Source: Cudoniella acicularis
Lineage: Eukaryota > Ascomycota > Leotiomycetes > Helotiales > Helotiaceae
Assembly (NCBI GenBank): GCA_013054445.1
Contig: JAAMPI010000164.1
Location: 1-57,431 of the forward strand
Direction of reading: 5' to 3'
DNA: 57,431 nucleotides
A program made the position numbers and the translations under genes. Shown piece after piece: positions 1-10,329 of this stretch. Position 1 is the stretch's first letter. Each line of letters opens with the position of its first letter. The notes under the pieces were generated by a model. The model was not told where the DNA came from. It worked only from the letters and a program-made list of their open reading frames with translations, and ran no database searches.

Positions 1-228
1 ATGGCGGCTATTTTCAACATCGACACGGAAGAGATTGATCCCGCTCGCACGCTGAGTGACTATGGGGTGGACTCACTGGTTGCGGTTGAGTTGAGGAATT
101 GGTTGGCGAGTAGTTTGAGGGCCAAGGTGAGTATTTTTGATATTATGCAGAGCCCGTCGATTGCGGAGTTTGGTGGTTTGTTGGCGGGGAAGAGTGAGTT
201 GTTGGGGGGGGTTGGAGTAAGGCTGTAG
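1..228 (+). CDS. C-terminal acyl-carrier domain of a polyketide synthase (5' partial)
   Basis: This is the 3' end of a gene whose body lies upstream of the window. The 75 residues read as an acyl-carrier protein domain: an amphipathic start with FNIDTEEIDP, then YGVDSLVAVELRNW, in which the Ser of the DSL motif is the phosphopantetheine attachment site, then the helix FDIMQSPSIAEFGGLL. The motif YGVDSLVAVELRNW at the very C-terminus is typical of fungal highly-reducing type I PKSs, which end in an ACP with no thioesterase. The first ATG of the window is unlikely to be the true start, because it falls inside the domain. The frame is open from base 1 and stops at 226-228. The adjacent divergent UDP-rhamnose genes raise the idea of a glycosylated product, but that is inference; no glycosyltransferase is visible here. 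Confidence 0.85.
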   Translation: MAAIFNIDTEEIDPARTLSDYGVDSLVAVELRNWLASSLRAKVSIFDIMQSPSIAEFGGLLAGKSELLGGVGVRL

Positions 229-1307
229 GGAGGATGGGGATGGGAATGGAGGATGGAGTGGGAGCAGAATGTACATGGTAGGTAGATAGAGGGAGCGAAT
301 GATGTCTACGGGGCGGCAGGATGGCTTTCTTTTACACTCTTCGATATAGTTTTGTTCTCATGACCTTTGACTACCCCTTCAAGATCTTTTAATGATGTGC
401 GATGACATTTTCGAATCGGTATGCCGGCGGAAAATGCGTCATCGGCGTGCAAACATGACTGTGGGCTCGGTCAGCCTCGAGGTCCTCAGACATCAGAACG
501 AGAAAAATATGGCACACACATATTCGAGTAGGCTTGCACACTTTATCGAGGAGATGCAGAAGCGTCTTACTTATCCTTCTCATCATTACATTATCAGGCG
601 GATACAGATATCACGCATGTATGTACATATACTCAATCACTGCTGAAAATGAGCACTCAATAATTGTGATTATCTGTCGAAAAGCTAGCATAGCATTGAA
701 AGTTGTACACTGGCTCTGTCATGTGACACAACTTTCACACTCTGCTTTCCCACATGTAGAAATTTGTCTAGATTTCGGGCGGGGTATCTCTGAGAATTTG
801 AGCCCTTTTCAAAACTGCCATGATGATCACATGGTGGCAGGGGGTTTTGGTGGATGAGGTAATGGTTTGTTGATAGTACCACGGAATGCGTCAAAGGACC
901 TTGTGAGATCCGCCTGCTCCCGCTGATTCTTGATTAATTGGAGACTCTCATAAGGCTTTTAGAGGAAGATTCTACGCTCGTTAGCGAGTCTAGAGGCTGA
1001 TTAATTTTCGCTCTAGGACTTGGTTATCTCTAGGGGTTTCCATTGGCTGCGAGCCTTTTTTGAAAGATGTTTTGGGCATGTGCAGATAGGTATGGAAAGG
1101 TGTAGAATACCTAGAATCTACTACAGACAGGTGTAGAATGAGGGAAAATAAAGTATACATCGCTATTCTAGGAGTGGGAAAGCAAGGGTTCAAACACCAC
1201 GCACAATGAAGACTCGCTATATCCCAGCCGCCCTGCTGCGCCTGTCGTCTTTCATTTATATGAGCTTACTCCTCTCACGCATACATTGTGGCTCCACAAT
1301 TCTGTCT
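229..1307. other. Intergenic, no gene recognised
   Basis: Between the PKS stop and the 3' end of the dehydratase gene. The short ORFs here have no recognisable protein signature and no consistent splice structure. It should contain the PKS and dehydratase 3' ends. I see no convincing tRNA or transposon. Confidence 0.5.
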
Positions 1308-2676
1308 CTAGTTCCTCTCGATGGCCATTGGCACTTTCGTCCCCTCAAGCGCCATTGGATCCTTCATGTGTTCTGTACCCACGGCCGGCGTCTGCACAGA
1401 GATGACGTCGAGAGTTTCGTTGGCCCACCAGGTATTCAGATTCTTTCTGTACCAGTCCACCGTGGTCTTGAGACCGGCCTCAAATTGCGTCTTCTGCTGC
1501 CATCCGAGACTCGCAAGCTTAGATCCGTCGACGCGGTAATCGTGGTCATTAAACGGTCTGTCCGCAACCCACGTTAGTTGGGTGGCAAAGTCGGACTGTG
1601 GGTCGTAACCGAAGAGCTCGAGCATGCGGACCGCGACTTCGAGATTGACCACCCCGTTACTTGACTCGATGTTGTACGCCTCGCCTTCGATGCCCTTGTG
1701 GAGAATCGTGTCGAATCCATCTGCCGCATCGCCGCCATACAGATACCGCCGTCTGTGTAGGCCCGACCCTTGAATGGTGAGTGGTTGTTTCTTTGACAGT
1801 AAGGTGAAGAACCTTGGGATGATCTCTATCCTTATGGTCAGTGCATGTATCTTGAAAATTCGCTCGAGCGGAAACAGCTTACTCTCGGGGTACTGGCACG
1901 GTCCGAACACGTTGTTGCTCCTGACGATGACTACCGGAATGTTGAAGGACTTGTAGTATGCGTACACATACATCTCCGCCGCTGCTTTGGATGCCGAGTA
2001 CGGGTTCGTGGGCAGAAACTGCTTCGACTCGTTGACCCATTCATCGGGCGTCTCGCCATACACCTCATCGGTGCTGACATGAATGAAGCGGTTGATGCCA
2101 CAATGTCTGCGAGCGCAGTCGAGCAGGTTCTGCGTTCCGATGACATTGTTCAAGGTGAAACTGTTCTGGTCGTGGAAAGAGTTCTGTACGTGGGAGCAAG
2201 CTGCAAAATGCATGATGCAGTCGATGTTGTATTCTGACAGTGCTTGATCGACTGCACTTGCTGAGGTAATGTCTCCATGGACAAAATGGAAGTTTGGGAA
2301 TGGCTTCAGGCAGTTGATGTTTGCCATCGAGGAGACATAATCCAGCTTGTCGATGCAGACGATGTTGTACTCTGGATACTGGACTACCAGATGTCTAGTG
2401 ACCCAGCTACCACTAGGGATTGTTAGCAATGTTCACACATAATCTTCCCAATGGGTCAACGAACATGAATCCAGCACCTCCCGTTACCAGGATGTTCTTT
2501 ATATCGCTTCTTGGTTCGAATTTGGTGGTCCCGATGAGTGTCAAGGTCTCGTCGTCATGGTTGGGCAGGAATGACACCGAACGAGCTTTCCATCTTGGGC
2601 TGTCGGGTGGCGTGAACTTGGAACCGTTAATCTTGGAATTGTTCATTGTGGAACCGTTCATAGGCATCTTGAGCAA
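1308..2676 (-). CDS. UDP-glucose 4,6-dehydratase (UDP-rhamnose pathway)
   Basis: Short-chain dehydrogenase/reductase of the RmlB/RHM N-terminal type. It is expected to convert UDP-glucose to UDP-4-keto-6-deoxyglucose with bound NAD in the cytosol. Exons read 2676-2465, 2412-1883 and 1825-1308, giving 419 aa. The 52-nt intron restores the Rossmann motif GGAGFIG (about 66-72). The 57-nt intron is in frame and could be read through, but removing it gives the family-typical YPEKIIPRFF. The catalytic set is present: STDEVYG (184-190) and YSASK (209-213). The first 60 residues, before NILVTGG, form a fungal-type extension. The neighbour starting at 3187 on the other strand is the matching epimerase/reductase, so the pair probably shares the 510-bp promoter between them. 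dTDP-glucose dehydratase specificity cannot be excluded by sequence alone. Confidence 0.88.
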
Positions 2677-3186
2677 AATCTCGGGTCAGCTTCGACATGG
2701 CAAACGTGGTTTTCATTAACGCGAGCATGCATGGAGTTATGGCAACCCAATATTTCGCCACCGCAGCTTACTCGTAATGAGCCTCATACGAAGCTCACCG
2801 CGATATGCCAAATGTCATAGTTGCATTGTAAGCTTGACGAAGTCACCACACAGTGCCTGGGCATTTGAGCCGTGGCTCACGACTCTGGGAGTGGCCGAGA
2901 ATGCAGAGTTTTCTCCCGGAGTCCAACGGAGTCAGCGCGTGAAACGAAGTCAACTCCAACACGAAGCGGCACAAGACAAAAACTTCTATGCCATATGCGC
3001 TGACATAAGATACTGTAGTTTAACTCAAGTAGGTATCATCAAAATTGCTCACAGGCTCTCATGCGTCTCTACAATTGTTTATCTGGCATTTGTACAGCAT
3101 CCCTTCTGTCAAGCATCCAGACGCAGCAATCTCAATTTTCCCACAGGAATAAAATAGAGGTGCATAATTTGGAATAACTTCTAGAC
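2677..3186. promoter_or_regulatory. Shared divergent promoter of the UDP-rhamnose gene pair
   Basis: A 510-bp region separates the two start codons of the dehydratase (minus) and the epimerase/reductase (plus). Both promoters must lie here or overlap. ORFs inside it look like chance. No specific operator was identified. Confidence 0.5.
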
Positions 3187-4465
3187 ATGATTAGCAAAGA
3201 GAGCTCCGTGGACTTTTTGCTCTTCGGTGTGTATCAGGGCTTGAAGACGATAACGTCATGCCATTGGACCCGCGACACTGACCATGTCTCACATAGGCAA
3301 TGGCTGGATTGCCTCGCAAGTCAAGCAATTGTTGCAAGAGTCTGGGAAAACCGTCGCCACCGCCCTTGCTAGACTGGAACACCGAGAGGAGGTGATGAGG
3401 TTAGTTTTTCACCCCCAACACCCTTTTCATCACACGTCTTTCCACAAGTCCAAACTGCCGACTCAAACAGCCTCCTAACTTGAGCACAGTGACCTCGAAC
3501 GATATGTCCCAAGCCGCGTCATGAACTTCGCTGGGGTACGCGGTCTGCCCAACGCCGACTGGTGCGAAGACCACAAGGTTGAGACTGCTCGATCCAACAT
3601 CTTGGGCGTTATGAACCTGGTCGACTGCTGCTTTCTGCTTGACATACACATGACGCAGTTCGGATCGGCTTGCATCTTTGAACATGACTCTGATCACCCA
3701 GCCGACGCCCATCATTTCACTGAGGAAGATGAACCCTTCTACGCCGACTCTTTCTATTCACATACGAGATTGCTCAGCGAAAGTGTACGTACGTGTCGGG
3801 TCAAACTGCGATGAGCTCTTCATATCTATCTGATTTGACTGGACTGGATTACGAACTTATGCATTCATAGGCCATTAAACACTATCCGAATCTCCTCCTT
3901 CTTCGCGTCCGCGCGCCCATCTCTGCAGATTTAGACCCAAATAACCTTCTTACCAAACTGTTTACCTACAAGAGAATTCTGAATATACAAGCCGTAAGTT
4001 TACGATATAGTGATCTGTACTGCGTTAAGTTGCGTGACTAATGCACGTCACATCTGCAGTCTGGTACTGTCCTGCCCGACCTACTGCCCGGAGCCATACT
4101 GCTCTCTAGTCATCGTGAGACCGGTATATATAACTTGGTAGGTCGAATTATTTTGCTACGTTGCTTTCAACCGTTGAGCTGGTTGTCGAGGGCCTGCTAA
4201 CATTCGCCGGGCACAGATCAGTCCTCAACCCTTCACCAACAACCAGATCCTGTCGCTCGCCAAGAAACATGTCCGCCCTTCGCTCGAGTGGGAGAACTTT
4301 GAGCTAGCAGACCAGAAAGCAGTTTTGAAAGCGCCGCGCTGCAATCCCATCTTCGACGCGAGCAAGCTTGCTAAGAAACTCAGCGAGCTGGGGTACCGGG
4401 TCAAAGATACGCACGATGCGCTGGAGGATATGTTCATTGATATGAGGAAGCGAGGATTTTCGTAG
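3187..4465 (+). CDS. UDP-4-keto-6-deoxyglucose 3,5-epimerase/4-reductase (UDP-rhamnose synthesis)
   Basis: Homologous in layout to the plant UER/NRS-ER enzymes that finish UDP-L-rhamnose from the 4-keto-6-deoxy intermediate using NADPH. I reconstruct six exons: 3187-3226, 3297-3399, 3490-3784, 3871-3993, 4060-4137 and 4217-4465, 295 aa, which matches the family's usual length of about 300. Landmarks are FLLFGNGWIA at the N-terminus (nucleotide-binding loop), NFAGVRGLPNADWCE (plant counterpart NAAGVTGRPNVDWCE), ACIFEHDS, then FYSHTRLL at the catalytic position and LRVRAPISADLDP. The catalytic YxxxK appears here as Y-S-H-T-R, with Arg where Lys is usual. All splice junctions keep phase. Pairing with the divergent dehydratase is the main support for the pathway assignment. 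Confidence 0.85.
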
Positions 4466-5097
4466 CTAATGTGCTGCCAGACATCGTTTTCGCCCATGAA
4501 GAAGGTTAGAAAAGTCTGTACATAGACAGTTTTTGTATTAAGACTGCAGCGAATTGCCTCGAGTAGTGCTCGTAATCGAAGTATGGCGAGTGCCGCACTC
4601 ATCCCATCCATAATCTTGTCTGTGGCCCTGGTTCAAGTGGCACGATGAAGAGTGAAAGGCACACGGCGACTGCCTTCCATGACCCGGCTTACAAGACCTT
4701 CATGTCTTCGATAGTCTAAGTGTCGTCTCTCTAGTGCATATCCGATACAACCAATTGAATAACCAGCCTCCGTTTTTTCACACGATTTCCCAGTTGGGAC
4801 TAGCGTATCTCGCCAAGTCCAGGGGTTAGACCTTGAACGTAGGAAATCCAAATATATTTTTATACCAGCGTGTAGAGGGCCTCTCCTACTACCAAGATCA
4901 TGCTTCTTTTTGTTTATAGATGTTATGTGGCAAGTGTACTGTCGTGTCAAAGTTGGTGGTCTTTGAGAGCTTAGACGATTTTGCCAAGAGCGTCACAATT
5001 CGTCTTGGCGCCTGCTCACATCCCCCCTAAGCAGCGTCACAATTCAACTACATCACGATTACGTAATTAATTGCTCTTCAAATTGATCATAATAATG
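4466..5097. other. Intergenic, no gene recognised
   Basis: Downstream of the epimerase/reductase gene. It holds its 3' UTR and then AT-richer DNA leading into a transposon remnant. The minus-strand ORF at 4633-4950 has no recognisable features and is probably chance. Confidence 0.45.
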
Positions 5098-5660
5098 CCC
5101 AAACGCGGTCGCCCTATTTCCACCAATACCGACGATACAGCCGTTGTACGGCGGCGGCAACAAACCGCAGAGCGGATGCGGCGACTTTGTTTGCAACGTA
5201 GCACTGCCAGAGTGGCAGCCAATTAGCAGCAGACTCTATAGAGATTAGAACAGGCCGAAGCGGTTGCTGAGCGTCCTTTTGGCGATGAGGAGGCTGCTTA
5301 GACATTACTAGGACTCGGCCTCCGCGTATAGAACGTCGTTCTAGCTCAAGACGCTAGCGATACGCAACTTCAGTAGGAAGCTATCTACGTCGACGAGCAT
5401 GACACATTATATCACGAGACCAACCTGACGATATCTCTACCTATAATATAATACATATAGCCCCGATACGTGTATAACAACCCAACTTGGCTCGATTCTT
5501 TCAAAGCCTCCCTCTAAGAAATCCCTTCGTAGCTCCCCCTCCGGCCGTAAATGACACCGCTGACATTCCTACTACTAACACTATAAGTCAAGAGAACACT
5601 AAGAATATTGAGGTAGAAATATAGGAGGATATCGCTCGCAGCGCTCGCGACCTGGCCTGT
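5098..5660 (+). mobile_element. RIP-degraded transposon remnant, Helitron-helicase-like N-terminal region
   Basis: One frame starting at 5098 reads MPKRGRPISTN, then a basic RRRQQTAERMRR stretch, then EAVAERPFGDEEAA and TLLGLGLRV, followed by LAQDASDTQLQ and NPTWLDSF, interrupted by several TAG codons where CAG would be expected. A related reading continues to about 5660 (ARSARDLACLP). The composition and motif order resemble the N-terminal region of fungal Helitron replicase/helicase ORFs, as I remember them. The nonsense codons fit CAG-to-TAG RIP mutation. No terminal sequences were identified, and the family call is tentative. Confidence 0.45.
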
Positions 5661-6300
5661 TTGCCAATAAAGAAAATAAGGGATGGGTATTGATTTGCAG
5701 GATGGGGGAGGGAGTTCGTGATGTTGCCAAGTCGGTTCCCGTCCTGCAGGACGAACCTGTTCTCGTTTCGGTGCACACGCAGCCACTGTTGATGAATGTA
5801 GGGAGCTATGTTAATGTGAGACGAGGCTTGCCCGGAAGCCGTGGAAGTAGGAGATTAACCCTATCTTAAAGCAAGAATATTAGACATCTAAGGCACTGAC
5901 TATGATTATGCCAGTGAAAAGAAAGGGGGTTTGGTCTCTAGATCATATAGAGGGCTCGAAAGTTAGTGGACGACTATGGTACGACATTTTAAATGGATGG
6001 AGATGATTCTGATGTCAGGGGGTGATAGATGGTCCCTTGACAGAGATCATCCTCGCTGTGACATGGATCGCTAAGCTCTAGATCGCACTGCCNGCTGGGC
6101 CAAAAGACCATAGTATTCACCCGTAGGGGGAATACGCTTAGCACGCTATATAAGGCAAGAATGCACTACAGCTACGCTGCGGCCGAAGTCCGCCCGGGCC
6201 GCGTGACTAGTCGCGTGACTATCACGTGGCTTCGCCAAACAGTAGCGGACCTCCGACGCCATCGCATCACAGCTTCTAAGTACGTAATAACAGGTACTTT
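5661..6300. other. Degenerate non-coding DNA between transposon remnants
   Basis: No gene seen. It contains one ambiguous base at 6093 and a GC-rich island around 6175-6260 with repeated GCGTGACTA motifs. It is probably derived from mobile elements, but nothing diagnostic was found. Confidence 0.35.
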
Positions 6301-8329
6301 AGCTAGCGTAGGCTCGAGGAGAGATATATAGAATATAGGGTAGACTTTTATTTTTCTTAATAGGGAAAGTTTATAGGTTAGGGGTCCGCGCTTCTCGCTA
6401 ATTAGGAATAGTCCGAGTTTTTTATAGTCGAGCTTACTATTTAGTCTTTTTATTAAGATATTCGTATAAAAGAGATAAACTTTATCCTTTTTTTTAAGAG
6501 TAGGCTCCTAGTTACGTTGTTTATTATAATAGTCGGTGTTTTAATCTATAATAAACCTTAATTCTTCTACTAACGTCTTATATACCTAAATTATCTCTAT
6601 TACTAATAGCTTTACTTGTTTGTTATTAACCGTCGATATTCCTAGTTCTCGATATACTACTAGCTTAAATCTATAGTTCGTAAAGAATAAAATAACGCTT
6701 ATAGTCTTACTTATTAATCTGTAATAGGCTAACTATACTAGTAGTAAAAGGGCTATCTAGTTATCTTACCTCTAATCGTAATAATAGCGTAAATAGGCCT
6801 TAATAACTTAATTGTTTCGTTCGTTTTCGCTATTAGTCTAAGGATAGAAGGCCGTATTAAGGTTCCTCTTAACTCTTAAGGATATTATTAAGATAGTCTA
6901 GAATTTTAATATAAAGAACTTATCTCGATCGAAATATATCTCTTTTAATAGTCTATAGTTTATTATAATAGCTATTAGAAAGATATATAATAGTTCTTTC
7001 GTAGTACTTAATTCTTAATATAGGATATAGATATTATATTTAGTAAGTCTATCTATAATTACTAGGATCGAGTTATACTTAACCTATATTATAAGGTCTT
7101 TTAATTTTAATAACTTAGTAATAAAGTCTTATAATATCGATTCTTAAGGTTTAGTAGGTATCTTTCTAGTTTATATTTATTTATAAGATAAATATCTTAA
7201 CGATTTGTTTTATAAATACTTATAATATTCTATAACGATCTATTCGACTTCTTTCTTTATTCTAGAAAACTAGTAGTTCTTTAATAGTTAGAAGTAAGTT
7301 CTTCTAATACCCTAGTGTCTATAGGCTAATAATATATATTATTCTATAATAAATTCTTCTTAGATAGCTTCTAATAAAAAGATCTTATTGTTCTTATTAT
7401 ATAAGAACAGGTAGATTCTAGCGTCTCTTTAATAGATCTTAAGCTTATCGATCTAGTCTAACGTAAGTCCTAATCCGGCTTCTTAGATCTTAACTACCTA
7501 TAAGTCATCCGCTTATTCAGTCACTATAGCTTCCTTAATAGCGGGTATAAGGAGATCGTCTTCCTATTTAAATAATACTAACTCTTAATAGACTTTATCG
7601 CTTTTATAACCTAGCTTCTTATTTAGGGTATTAGCCTATAAGTTATCTTTCTTAGATATATATTTAATTATAATATTAAAGTATAATAGTTTCTTAGCCT
7701 ATCTTATAAGTTAATAATTCTCTAAGAACTTTATAATAATAAAGGTTTAAAGATTAGTATAGTTATTAAGGATAGTAGTTAGAAATAGAGCTTCTTAAAG
7801 ATAGACCTTCTAATAGTCAAAGACTTTAATAATCATAAGTAACTCTTTCTTATAGATATTATAATTTTATCTTATAAAGGATAGTTTCTATAAGAAGTAG
7901 GCGATAAGATAAGTCTTCTCGTTATCTACCTTCTATAGGTAGACTATACTAATATATATATTAGACATATTATACTCGACTATACTTTTATAGTCTATTA
8001 AGTATAACTTAAGGATTAGTTTTTTCTTAAATCGTCTTTTAAGGTCTATAAAGGCCTATAAGCACTTTAGGTTGTCCTTAAAGTTCTATATAATTCCTTT
8101 ATAAATAAGGTTTATTAGCGGCTTAGCGAGCTTATTATAGTCTTTAATAAATATTTAGTAGAAGTTAGTAAATATTAAGAATAACTAGACGTTCTTTATG
8201 TTTTTAAAAGGATCCTAGTTTCTAACTATTTCGTTCTTTTCTAGGTCAATACTTAGTTTCTCTAGACAAATTATATATCTAAGGAATAAGACTTATTTAA
8301 CTCTAAATTAGTATTTTAATAACTTTAGT
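6301..8329 (-). mobile_element. RIP-destroyed Ty3/gypsy retrotransposon pol (RT/RNase H to integrase)
   Basis: Extremely AT-rich, with TA steps everywhere and no open frame. Read on the minus strand, the high-coordinate end gives NVxLFLIFTNFY, IFIKDYNKLAKPLINL and a FKxNLKCLxAFxDLKRRF segment, as in the end of reverse transcriptase and start of RNase H. Further down, around 6630-6850, it gives QTDSENERNN, LLVxLAYY and FFTNYRFKL, the integrase end of gypsy elements. Stops replace expected Q, R and W codons throughout, as RIP would do. The order RT, RNase H, integrase along the minus strand is the Ty3/gypsy order. No protease or gag is seen, so the 5' half is missing. Confidence 0.8.
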
Positions 8330-8506
8330 TGTCACAGCGTACGCAAGCAGTGCAAATCAAGTAGTACTCTCTGTTTCTTAGAATTATCGACGAAGAAGAG
8401 AAGAAGCTAGATACAGGAAGGACTGTCGTCTTAAGGGAGCGCAGCTCCTGGACTAGTCCCAGAACAGACTAGCTCGTGACACGTGACTCGCACCAGATCT
8501 GTCACA
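8330..8506 (-). repeat. Candidate LTR (177 bp) with adjoining polypurine tract
   Basis: Bounded by TGTCACAG at 8330 and CTGTCACA ending at 8506, a TG..CA pair with inverted termini. On the minus strand it is preceded (about 8507-8526) by an AAAAAGGGGGGGG polypurine run, so it has the layout of a 3' LTR of a minus-strand element whose body would lie above 8530. Base composition is normal here, unlike the AT-rich block it abuts, so it may belong to a different, less mutated element. Ambiguous bases occur at 8596, 8598-8599 and 8602-8603, which suggests an assembly problem just where the element body should continue. Confidence 0.45.
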
Positions 8507-8530
8507 TCACCCCCCCCTTTTTAAAAGCTT

Positions 8531-10329
8531 GCCCTCAAGCGACCTCTATACTACCTCTGCTTCTCGTATAGCCAACTCTAGCGAATCATTTGACCNTNNG
8601 ANNATGGATGCATAGCGAGAAAATAAAAAAAGGGTTGGTAGGGGAGTGAGAGAAGGGTTGAGAGAGGGGGTTTTTAGGGGGCTGCGGGAGGGAGCGGGAT
8701 TCGGATTCCTATTGTCGGTACTGTGAATCTGTGAGGGGGATGGAGTTTCCGGATAAGTTTTTATCTCGTCGATTGTATTTTACTATAACGGAAAAAGAGC
8801 CATGTTTAGGAAAAAAAGCCCTGGTGACTTTGTTAGAGCGGTGGGTCATTTAGTTTCTCTCCTTCTCTGCTTAAGGATGGTTGGTTATCAGGGGTTAGAA
8901 ACCGAAGTCTTTTATAGCTTCTTTAATTTTTGTAGCATACCTAGGTAGCTATATTTCGTAGAGTAATAAAAGATATCACTTGTGCAATGATACTAAAGTT
9001 TTAAAAGTTTCAAGCTCTGGAAGGAACCCCTCACCCAACTGACTCAGGACCCAGAATTCGGGACTCGGGAACACGGGAGTGCGGGAAGTGGGGAGGGGGA
9101 ATACAAGACCTCCTATACTCCGTCCAGAACGTCAGTGCGGAAACTTCGTCTTCGCATGTCGCCGTATCAGACTTCACCAAATGTTCAATAGCTGCAACTC
9201 AAGTGATAGTTCTGAAACACATCTCAATCCATCCTTTCCTCTCTCTTTCCTTTCTTCTGCCTTGCCTCGAGTCAGCCATCTTCAGCCTCATATCCACCCC
9301 ACTGCATTTCCAACCCCCAAAATTGATATCCCCTTCCAATATTTCAGCTTTGTTGCACCTCGCATCTCCTCACTCGAGTCGTTCCATTCCGCCTTATCCT
9401 CGAGATCCACGACTCAAGCAACAAACTGCAAAGAGCAACAAAACCCTCCTCCTTTCCTCCCAAAAATCCAATAATAACATCCGAACATGGCATGATTCCC
9501 CATCCAAAAACCGAATCGTCCATCACCTGCAAAAAGAAACAAATCGACAGGATCTGACACGATGAATAATGAGTGCCGCGACTCGAGCGAACAAACTGCG
9601 AAGAGCAACAAAACCGCCGTTTTTGTTTCTAAAGTTTAGGGATAATTGGACAGACATGCATAGTCTCGAAAGTGGTACGATGCACTGAATCGTCACTCCG
9701 TTTCGAAGTGCAACATAAGATCGATCTTCGAATTGAAATTATCATGAGTCTCAGACATCAAGGGCGTAACCTTGAATACATATATCAACGAATTCTTCCA
9801 CAATCAGCGCTGCAAAATTCTCCACCACCACTCAACACTCCAGCGTCCAAAACGACTTCACAGCGACTGCCTTTACAGAACAAGTATAAGACCCAACAGA
9901 TTATTAATTTAAATCACTCCACCAAAGGGGGAAAAAAAGGGAAGCAAACAGTCTTTTTCATAATTAGGGGGGTGATTCCATTCCACGTCCACTACCGTAC
10001 GTTTGTATATGCTGGTTTATGTACTTCTCCTTCTCGTGTCCCGATGTTCAAAAGAGAGGAAATGCCTGCCTTGCCTGCCCAGTGTTCTCCAAACCATGCC
10101 TTGCCTGCCTGCCCGCCTGCCCGCCTGCCCGCCTGCACCTCGAAGTAGTCCGTAGACAATTACTTCCCATCAACTCAGAATGCCCATCGCTTCAAAAAAA
10201 GGATCAAATAGTATAAATAAAATAGAACAAAAGAGGGGTTTCACAAACGCCGAATTCCTGCAAGTTCCTCTACCTGTGCAAAACCATCATTGCTTCATCA
10301 AATTCGCATATGTGCTGTACCATTCAAGA
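8531..10329. other. Intergenic, pyrimidine-rich, no convincing gene
   Basis: ORFs at 9079-9565 and 9672-10148 consist of Ser/Pro/Leu-rich sequence from CT-rich DNA and show no domain or splice logic. The segment contains the ambiguous bases near 8600 and ends in the 3' flank of the septin-like gene. A short CCCGCCTG microsatellite is listed separately. Confidence 0.45.
10098..10136. repeat. CCTGCCCG microsatellite
   Basis: About four to five head-to-tail copies of an 8-bp CCCGCCTG-type unit. Simple sequence, no function inferred. Confidence 0.8.

Noticed and set aside
1130..1205. Possible tRNA (GGGTTCAAACACC resembles a T-loop)
   Set aside because: No acceptor stem, D-arm or anticodon arm can be folded around it.
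1825..1882. Read-through of the second dehydratase intron as coding
   Set aside because: It is in frame and open, but removing the 57 nt gives YPEKIIPRF as in the family, while the read-through inserts 19 residues in a conserved place.
9079..10216. Several overlapping ORFs in CT-rich DNA
   Set aside because: They consist of Ser/Pro/Leu-rich translation of simple sequence in several frames at once, with no domain or splice signals.
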